Shown in pieces: positions 57,075-64,000 of a stretch of DNA of 64,000 bases. Source of the DNA: Mauremys mutica (Eukaryota; Chordata; Testudines; Geoemydidae); assembly GCF_020497125.1 (NCBI RefSeq), contig NC_059076.1, positions 8,237,951 through 8,301,950 on the forward strand, in the 5' to 3' direction. Within the stretch, counting starts at the first letter, position 1; each line of letters opens with the position of its first letter. The position numbers and the translations under genes are program-made. The notes below the pieces were generated by a model. That model was not told the origin of the DNA. It did no database searches and saw only the letters and a program-made list of their open reading frames with translations.

Positions 57075-57416
57075 CAGTGGTTCTCAAAGCCGGTTCGCCG
57101 GTTGTTCAGGGAAAGCCCCTGGCGGGCCAGGCCGGTTTGCTTACCTGCTGCGTCTGCAGGTTCGGCCGATCGTGGCTCCCACTGGCCGCAGTTCACTGGT
57201 CCAGGCCAATGGGGGCTGCTGGAAGCGGTGGCCAGCACATCCCTCGGCCCATGCCGCTTCCTGCAGCCCCCATTGGCCTGGAGCGGCCAACCATGGCCAC
57301 TGGGAGCCGCGATCGGCCGAACCTGCGGATCCAGCCGGTAAACAAACTGGCCTGGCCTGCCAGGGTGCTTACCCTGAACAACCGGCGGACCGGCTTTGAG
57401 AACCACTGGTCTAGAT
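57067..57416. mobile_element. hAT MITE with perfect 8-bp TSD, inside CR1
   Basis: The 334-bp body at 57075-57408 begins CAGTGGTTCTCAAAGCCGGT and ends with its inverted form (CGGCTTTGAGAACCACTG). A perfect 8-bp duplication GTCTAGAT lies on both sides (57067-57074, 57409-57416). Almost the whole element is one imperfect palindrome: GTTCAGGG, GCCAGGCC, GGTTCGGCCGATCG and CCAATGGGGGCTGC all recur inverted in the second half. That is why long frames appear on both strands; none is a gene. Confidence 0.92.
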
Positions 57417-57462
57417 GAAATTATAAAGTGGATGCAAAATTGATTGAAAGACTATACTCAAA

Positions 57463-57831
57463 GTGCTGTCAAACTGGGAGGATGTATCTAGAGGGGTCCT
57501 GCAAGGGTCAGTCCTGGGTCCAGTATTATTCGATATTGTCATTAATGGAGTGTTGAGTGTGCTTATAATATTTGTAGGTGACACCAGGCTGGGAGTGATT
57601 GCAAGTACTTTGGAGGAGAGGATTAGAATTCAAAATGACCTTGACAAATTGGAGAATTGGTGTGAAATCAACAAGATGCAATTCAATAAAGACAAGTGCA
57701 AAGTACTACATTTAGGAATGAAAAATCAAATGCACAACTACAACCTGGGGAATAACTGGCTAAGTGGTAGTAATGCGGAAAAGGATCTGGGTGTTATAAT
57801 CGATCACAAACTGAATGAGTCAACAATGTGA
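57463..57831 (+). pseudogene. CR1 reverse transcriptase, inactive
   Basis: A 122-codon stretch continues the polymerase after the hAT insertion: SRGVLQGSVLGPVLFDIVING (the GVPQGSVLGP block, residues 11-20) and IIFVGDTRLGV (motif C). The catalytic FADD reads FVGD at 37-40, so one metal-binding aspartate is glycine and the enzyme would be dead. CEINKMQFNKDKCKVLHLGM and EKDLGVIIDHKLNE follow. A one-base shift near 57830 moves the reading to the next frame. Confidence 0.88.
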
Positions 57832-58141
57832 TGCAGTTGCAAAAAATGGTAATATCATTCTGGGCTGTATTCATAGGAATGTTGTATGCAAGACACAGGA
57901 GGTAATTGCCCTGCTCTCCTCAGTGCTGGTGAGACCTCAGCTGGAGTACTGTGTCCAGTTGTGGGCACCCCACTTTAAGAATAATGCAGAAAAATTGGAG
58001 AGAACCCAGAGGAGAGCAATGCAAATGAGTGGAGATCTAGAAGACCTGGCCTGTGAGGAAAGGTTGAAGGAAATGGGCATGTTTAGTCTAGAGAAGAGAA
58101 GATTAAGGTGGGAGCTGCCAACTTTTCAAATGTGTAAATGA
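57815..58141 (+). pseudogene. CR1 ORF2 C-terminal fragment
   Basis: 108 codons: [59 protein letters not shown] and a premature stop at about 58139. The remaining C-terminal coding sequence (58142-58360) is broken by several stops and frameshifts before the 3' UTR. Confidence 0.85.
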
Positions 58142-58467
58142 TTGTTATAAAGAGGACAGGGGTCAATTGTTCTCCATGTTCACCAAGGGTAGGACAAAAA
58201 TAGTAGCGTCGTGGAAGTAGGACAAATATTTTGCAACAAGGGTGATTTACGTTAGAGATCGGAGAAAACTTTCTACCTCTTAGGATAGGTCAGTAATGGA
58301 GCAGGTTACTAGGGAGGTTGTGGATTCCCCCTCACGGGAGGTTTTAAGAATGGATTAGACAAACAGCTGTCAGGGATGATCTAGGGATACTTAATCCTGT
58401 CTCAGCATATGAGTGGGCGGGGGAAATGACTTGCTGAAGTCCCTTCCATCCCTACTTTTCTATGATC

Positions 58468-59186
58468 CCACCTTGGCACTGATGAGGAAGCAAGGGCTAT
58501 CTGAGTTTATGGCCCTTGCTTGAGAGATGTGAGAACCTCAGTGTGACATTATCCAGGGTACAATCTGGACTGATCCCCTCTCTTCTCCAACCTGGGGTGC
58601 CTTTTACACTGCTTTGCTGTGAGAGCAACCACTCCTGGTTTGCTCACACACAGCCTCCAGAATGTAAATTACACCCAGTGTGCTACAACCATCCATCCTT
58701 GAATTACACTGCAGAACAACACCAGCAAATTCCCAGTCCCAGACTTTTCCCCCAGCAATGTGCATCTTGTACTGCCCAGCACTCTCCTGGACAGTACAAG
58801 CTGATCTTATTAGTAGAAAACAATATGCACAAACCCTGTATCCCAAATGGAGTTTCCCAAACAATTCAGTGTTTGGTGTCTAGATAAAACAATAAAAGAA
58901 GTTTATTAACTACAAAAGATGTATTTTAAGTGACTACAAATAATGAGGCATAAAAGTCAGAATTAGTTACAAGAAAATAAAAGTGAATCGCAACTAATGC
59001 CTAACTTAACAAGCTAGAATGAATTTAAAGCAAAGGTCTCCCTCACCACATGTTTTAGCAGTCTTACTGGCTGAACCTTTCAGTCAGGATCTCTCTGTGA
59101 CGTTACACTCCATATTCTTTATGGAAATATGCTTAAGATATGGATATGGCAGAACTGAGATATACTTTATGCAAGATGGCTCATCT
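58468..59186. other. Non-coding stretch
   Basis: No gene or clear element; apparently single-copy. Confidence 0.45.
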
Positions 59187-59334
59187 AAGATATCATTAGA
59201 AGCAGCAAAGAATCCTGTGGCACCTTATAGACTAACAGACGTTTTGCAGCATGAGCTTTCATGGGTGAATACCCACTTCTTCGGATGTCTTTCCAAGATA
59301 TCATTTCTTCTTCGGATCTTTCCAAGATATCATT
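59187..59334 (+). mobile_element. SINE insertion with duplicated flank
   Basis: AAGATATCATT occurs at 59187-59197, 59295-59305 and 59324-59334. Between the first two lies a SINE lacking its promoter head: AGAAGCAGCAAAGAATCCTG, GCACCTTATAGACTAACAG and TGAATACCCACTTCTTCGGAT. The last 30 bp, including CTTCTTCGGAT and CTTTCCAAGATATCATT, are then repeated once in tandem. It belongs to the family of the foldback insertions but has no inverted arm. Confidence 0.75.
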
Positions 59335-59911
59335 GGAAAGGTTATGATTTACTGAATGTGATTATCCAATTTGTATGCCTGTATCATTTCTGTATCTGAA
59401 ATTAGGAATATTGACCACATCTGTATTTCAAATGTGCTACTTTGGGTGTTACCCACAACTAGCCCTTTAGGTACAACAATGGAAATGTGAGACAGAGCTA
59501 ATGGGCCATTAGCAAAGACAATGGGACTATGAAAGAGCTTAGTCTTCCTGTGGACGCTCCAAACAGCCTGCGAGTAATCGCTGCTACGACCCTGCAGAGA
59601 CATGGGTCTGAGTCACCTGGTGCTGACCCCACCCCCTAGAATGATGGGGTTTTTCCACTGGAAGACAAAAGGGTTCCTGCCATACACAAAAACTATACAA
59701 GGCAGGGGAGTGACATCATCGAGGTTCTCCTCTGCTTCCCTGTCCAAAGAGACACTGGGAAACAGCTGGAAGCAAGAACTGAACTGGGGGTGTGAGGGAA
59801 GAGTTGAGCCCAGGCTGGAAGGGTGTCTAGCCTGTGAGTAATAATACCTGATGTTTCAAGCTGCAGACCAGTGCAGATGGGTTTCAAGACTCTGTAATCT
59901 GCCTGTGACAA
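59335..59911. other. Non-coding stretch
   Basis: No gene or clear element. Confidence 0.45.
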
Positions 59912-60091
59912 TACACCTCTACCCTGATATAATGCGACCCGATATAACACGAATTCGGATATAACGCAGTAAAGCAGTGCTCCGGGGGGGGGGGGCGAGG
60001 CTGCGCACTCCGGCGGATCAAAGCAAGTTCGATATAACGTGCTAAGATTTTTTGGCTCCTGAGGACAGCGTTATATTGAGGTAGAGGTGTA
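59912..60091. mobile_element. Tigger/pogo-like MITE
   Basis: The left end TACACCTCTACCCTGATATA and the inverted right end (TATATTGAGGTAGAGGTGTA) match with three differences, with TA at both edges (59912-59913, 60090-60091). ACCCGATATAACACGAATTC inside repeats the end motif. The body holds a G run at 59985-59995. TA duplication fits Tc1/mariner (pogo/Tigger). No coding capacity. Confidence 0.82.
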
Positions 60092-61991
60092 TTTGGGGTG
60101 AGAAATTACTAGTTGTAACCAGTTTCTTTAATTAATCAAGCTTAGTTTGCATGTTTTGTTTTATTTGCTTAGTAATGTGCTTTGTTCTGTTTGCTATTCC
60201 TTTAACCCCTTAAAATCTGCCTTCTGTAGTTAATAAAATTTCTTTTGTTGATTATTAAACCAAGTTTGTGCAATTTCTAACGGGGGGAGGGGCAAGGAAG
60301 CATGCATATCTCTCTCCATGTTGAGGAAGAGGGGGAATTTTATGAGCTTGCGCTGTGCAGATTTTTCTATACAGTGCAAGACAGTATTATTTTGGGTTTA
60401 TCTCCCAAAAGGGGTGTGCACGTGAGGGCTGGCTGAGTCCTCTCACATAATGCTGACTTCAGTCTGTGTCTGCAGCTGGGTGTGGCCCTACCTGTGTGTG
60501 TGTGTGTGTGTGTGCGCGCGCGGGCGCTGCAAGAGGCTGGAGAGCCTAATTCAGTGAAACAGGGAGAGGAAATCCAGGCTGGTGGAGCAGGAGAGGCTCA
60601 GTGAAACCCCAGTACATCAGGTGGTATCCCAGATGCAGGGGAGGGCGTGTTTTCCAACATGTCACACCCTCCCCCAGTCCAAAGCTGTTTCCTTTGTTCT
60701 TCAGGTGTTGTGGATGCCGTGGAGAGAGAGAAAGGGAGGAAAACTTTGGGACATCTCCTCTCTTACAGTCTGTTCTCTTATTAGAGAAAAATCTGTATCT
60801 GAGGTTCAGGAGACAGAAAGTCTGTGTGGATGGGAACCCCCAGCTCTTTCTTTGTCATCATGTAGATTTTCACCCACATCCTCTTTCCTGCCAAGGAATG
60901 GCCATTTAACCAGACAATAGCCCGTTTGATTTTGTTGACACCTCGCTAAGGCATCGGCTAACCTTTTGTTTCTGTGGAACTGGTTTGTGACTCTTCCGCA
61001 TGTCTTTAGTAATATCATATAGTAGAATCCTATGACTTTACATATGATGTTGCCACACATATTTTACCAGGACAACAATGATCAGTAAATCATGAGTTTT
61101 CAAGTATCTCACCAGGAATACTTTGGATGAAATTTATCATAGTCTTGTAAAAGGGGTGAACATACAGGCTGTTACATTCAATGAACCTTTCAGTGGTTGA
61201 GTTTTAGATTTTAGTTGAATCCTGAAAGCAGGTCAGTTTAGTGCAAATTTTTGTAACAAAAACACACACACTATTTATAATCCTTTAATTTTCACTTTGG
61301 ACTGTAGAGCTCTCCTGAGGCTGGAATAAATAGTGACCATAAATCAACCCCCAGAAATGAGCCAAACTCAACAGGTCACTCTTTTTTATAACTAGCCAGT
61401 CCAAATTAAATGATCCTGTTGACCTGTCTCTTTCTCTCAGAGAGACCTTTATGATGTTGCACACATATAAGCAGCACTTATAACAACCCAAGATGAAGAA
61501 AGAAATCAATGAGAGTTAATGCTTTTTTCTCCTTTCTTTTGGAGACTTCTACCACCTTCACTGTCCTAGTCTTCCCCCGCGTTTAGGTCTGGATTCTGCC
61601 AACATTGCTCTCGTTGAGTGGTATCTTGCTCCACAATGGGTTCCTTCATAATCAATAGGGGCTACTTGCAGTGTAAAATGGTTAGGGCGTGGCAGAGCTT
61701 AGCCCGGAGGTAGTACAGGTGCATGGTAGAAATAATAACAGAGGGGCCTCATTGGACCAGAGCTGAAAGGAAAGTGACCACTGGTAAAAGCCGCTGTACA
61801 CTAGTGGATTAACTGGGAACCAGGAACTGCTGAATTCAAATCCAAGCACTGACACTGATTTCCTGGGCAGCCTTGTGTATATTTCCTAACTTCTCTGTCT
61901 GTTTCCCCACCTTTAAAATAAGTATAATTACGTACATTATAGGGGAGTTGTGAGAATGACTTGGCTGATAAATGTTTGTACAGCACTACAG
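60092..61991. other. Non-coding stretch with microsatellite
   Basis: No gene. A (TG)n run ending in CGCGCGCG lies at 60493-60521. A weak foldback repeat piece lies near 61588-61680. Otherwise apparently single-copy. Confidence 0.5.
60493..60521. repeat. (TG)n(CG)n microsatellite
   Basis: About ten TG units followed by four CG units, a Z-DNA-prone alternating sequence. Confidence 0.9.
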
Positions 61992-62080
61992 AGACTCATA
62001 GAGCCTAAGGCCAGACAGGACCATTAGATTATCTAGTCTGAGCTCCTGCATGACATGGGCTGGAGAATTTCATCCAGCTG
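61992..62080 (-). mobile_element. CR1-type LINE 3' tail fragment
   Basis: ACTCATAGAGCCTAAGGCCA followed by CAGACAGGACCATTAGATTA and TCTAGTCTGAGCTCCTGC is the reverse complement of the CR1 3' UTR of the 62.3-kb copy, without coding sequence. Confidence 0.75.
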
Positions 62081-62310
62081 CTCCTGTTTTGAGCCCAATA
62101 ACTTGTGTTTCAAAGATGTACAACAGAAATGCTATTTATTATTGTTAATTATTATCAATATTATAACCAATACTAGTATCCATAAATCATCTTAGTTAAT
62201 CTTTGTGTCATGCTAGCATCTTGAGGTCCCCAATCAAGGATTGGTCCTCATTGTACTAGGTGCTATACACATACATAGTGAATGATAATCCCTGCCCCGA
62301 AGAGGTTAGA
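62081..62310. other. Non-coding stretch with old SINE tail
   Basis: The part at 62245-62310 (TACTAGGTGCTATACACATA then AATCCCTGCCCCGAAGAGGT) resembles the tail of a MIR-type SINE on the minus strand (compare 56085-56140). The rest is AT-rich single-copy. Confidence 0.5.
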
Positions 62311-63590
62311 ATAGACTCATAGACTTTAAGGTCAGAAGGGACCATTATAGTCATCTAGTCTGACCTCCTGCACAATGCAGGCCACAGAATCTCACCCATC
62401 CTCTTCTATAACAAACCCCTAACCTATGTCTGAGTTATTGAAGTCCTCAAATTGTGGTTTGAAGATCTCAAGCTGCAGAGAATCCTCCAGCAAGTGACCC
62501 GTGTTCCACGCTGCAGAGGAAGGCGAAAAACCTCCAGGACCTCTGCCAGTCTGCCCTGGAGGAAAATTCCTTCCCGACCCCAAATATGGCAATCAGTTAA
62601 GCCCTGAGTATGTGGGCAAGACTCACCAGCCAGCACCCAGGAAAGAATTCTCTGTAGTAACTCAGATCCCAACCCGTCTAACATCCCATCTCAGACCACT
62701 GGGCATACTTACCTGCTGATAATCAAAGATCAATTGCTAAATTAATTGCCAAAATTAGGCTATCCCATCATACCATCCCCTCCATAAACTTATCAAGCTT
62801 AGTCTTAAAGCCAGATAGGTCTTTTGCTCCCACTACTCCCCTTGTTAGGCTGTTCCAGAACTTCACTCCTCTAATGGTTAGAAACCTTCGTCTAATTTCA
62901 AGTCTAAACTTCCTAGTGTCCAGTTTATATCCATTTGTTCTTGTGTCCTCATTGGTACTAAGCTTAAATAATTCCTTTCTCTCCCTAATATTTATCCCTC
63001 TGATATATTTATAAAGAGCAATCATATCCCCCCTCAGCCTTCTTTTGGTTAGGCTAAACAAGCCAAGTTCTTTGAGTCTCCTTTCATAAGCCAGGTTTTC
63101 CATTCCTCGGATCATCCTAGTAGCCCATCTCTGAACCTGTTCCAGTTTGAATTCATCCTTCTTAAACATGGGAGACCAGAACTGCACACAGTATTCCAGA
63201 TGAGGTCTCACCAGTGTCTTGTATAACGGTACTAACATTTCCTTATCTTTGCTGGAAATACCTCGCCTGATGCATCCTAAAACTCCATTAGTTTTTTTTA
63301 ACGGCCATATCACATTGGCGGCTCATAGTCATTCTGTGATCAACCAATATTCCGAGGTCCTTCTCCTCCTCCATTACTTCCAGCTGATGTGTCCCCAATT
63401 TATAACTAAAATTCTTATTACTCCCTAAATGCATGACTTGCACTTTTCACTATTAAATTTCATCCTATTACTATTACTCCAGTTTACAAGGTCATCCAGA
63501 TCTTCCTGTATGATATCCCATTCCTTCTCTATGTTAGCAATACCTCCCAGCTTTGTGTCATCTGCAAACTTTAAGTGTACGACATGGGAC
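62311..63590 (-). mobile_element. CR1-type LINE, 3' half
   Basis: The 3' end at 62311 has the reverse complement TCTATGAGTCTAT, then CTTCTGACCTTAAAG. The UTR (62330-62765) and ORF2 C terminus follow. From 63314 to 63590 the minus strand encodes the LKFADDTKLGG-like active site and KFNS.KCKSCI-like sequence with frameshifts. Similarity stops near 63590, the 5' truncation. The 3' UTR identifies a subfamily distinct from those at 27 and 58 kb. Confidence 0.88.
62768..63313 (-). pseudogene. CR1 ORF2 C-terminal domain, open
   Basis: 181 codons are open to a natural-looking stop: [100 protein letters not shown] and LSGFKTKLDKFMEGMV. The frame is whole, but the catalytic part upstream is frameshifted and truncated. 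The first methionine (MIWPLKK) is internal, at a T-run frameshift near 63300. Confidence 0.87.
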
Positions 63591-64000
63591 AGCAAGTGGA
63601 TACAATTTGTGGACAGGGGTCATACAAGCTAATAGTGAGATTATTATAAGTAGTGTGACTAGTTGTGGTCACAACACTCCAATAGTCTAAAACAACTTCC
63701 TCAATGTCTTTCTTTAACATAGTCAGTGCCCCTGAAAATCAAGTTTTTTGCACACCCAGCACAACATCCAAGTTTGCTGTAAGTATAAAAGGTTCCATTT
63801 GTCATCACAGTATGAAATGCCATGCTAGATCTCAGTGCTAGTGTCCGGGTTTATGATCTGCCTGGTCCTCACCACTGTCATCTACTTCCCTAGTTAGCTT
63901 TGTGCATGGGGAGGACCCCAGTACCTGATATTCCTGGCAGAGTGGTGCATTGGGGAGGGGGATGACAGGGCAATTTCCTTCAATGACCTTGGAAAATCTC
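63591..64000. other. Non-coding end of window
   Basis: Nothing recognised; apparently single-copy. Confidence 0.45.

Larger units (their letters stand above)
56833..58467 (+). mobile_element. CR1-type LINE split by hAT element
   Basis: The copy starts with a displaced 80-bp piece (56835-56918), then motif A coding sequence, a hAT insertion at 57075-57408, the rest of the reverse transcriptase, the ORF2 C terminus and a 3' UTR ending CCATCCCTACTTTTCTATGA. It has many stops and frameshifts and a damaged active site, so it is older than the copies at 27 and 52 kb. The 3' UTR differs from theirs, indicating a third subfamily. Confidence 0.88.

Noticed and set aside
57074..57418. Four overlapping frames of 75-118 codons on both strands
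   Set aside because: They arise because the hAT element is a large GC-rich palindrome; the same peptide pieces appear on both strands.
1..64000. CRISPR arrays, operons or prophage genes
   Set aside because: No regularly spaced short repeats with unique spacers and no dense gene order; the repeat content is that of a vertebrate nucleus.

Overview
The window looks like non-coding nuclear DNA from a reptile, most likely a turtle. I find no host protein-coding exon, rRNA, tRNA gene or CRISPR array. Long open frames are short and repeat-derived. The assignment to turtle rests on the repeats: CR1-type LINE fragments in both orientations, tRNA-derived SINEs sharing a CR1-like 3' tail (the arrangement known from the turtle Cry I/tortoise SINEs), a second SINE-like family with the core GCACCTTATAGACTAACAG, and short DNA transposons. 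All family names come from sequence recognition, not a database search.

Layout. 1-6.6 kb: single-copy DNA with a TIR element (2.9-3.2 kb) and a CR1 fragment (3.3-3.9 kb). 6.6-9.5 kb: two L2-like LINE remnants and a foldback SINE insertion with a 12-bp target duplication. 10.8-11.4 kb: a solo LTR with a 5-bp duplication. 14.4-19.1 kb: a Tigger-like MITE, a hAT element, a CORE-SINE/MIR-like copy, an inverted SINE and a PIF/Harbinger-like MITE. 21.5-27.8 kb: two CR1 copies around a mariner-like element carrying a very G-rich tandem array of about 230 bp. 31.4-32.5 kb: an old MIR-like SINE split by a MITE and a SINE-like element, the latter hit again by a foldback SINE. 33-35.2 kb: LTR material inside a TIR element. 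39.9-40.6 kb: two Cry-I-like SINEs in opposite orientation. 42-51 kb: three hAT MITEs and the longest CR1 copy. 52-58.5 kb: a chimeric CR1, a second PIF-like MITE, and a CR1 interrupted by a hAT element with a perfect 8-bp duplication. 59-64 kb: a SINE, a Tigger-like MITE and a CR1 3' half.

Nothing here forms a pathway or operon. The readable biology is transposon history: nested insertions, exact target duplications, LINE recombination and repeated foldback SINE insertions. Long repeat-poor AT-rich stretches (about 24.0-24.6, 35.4-36.0 and 42.9-44.0 kb) could hold regulatory or conserved non-coding DNA, but that cannot be decided from one sequence.
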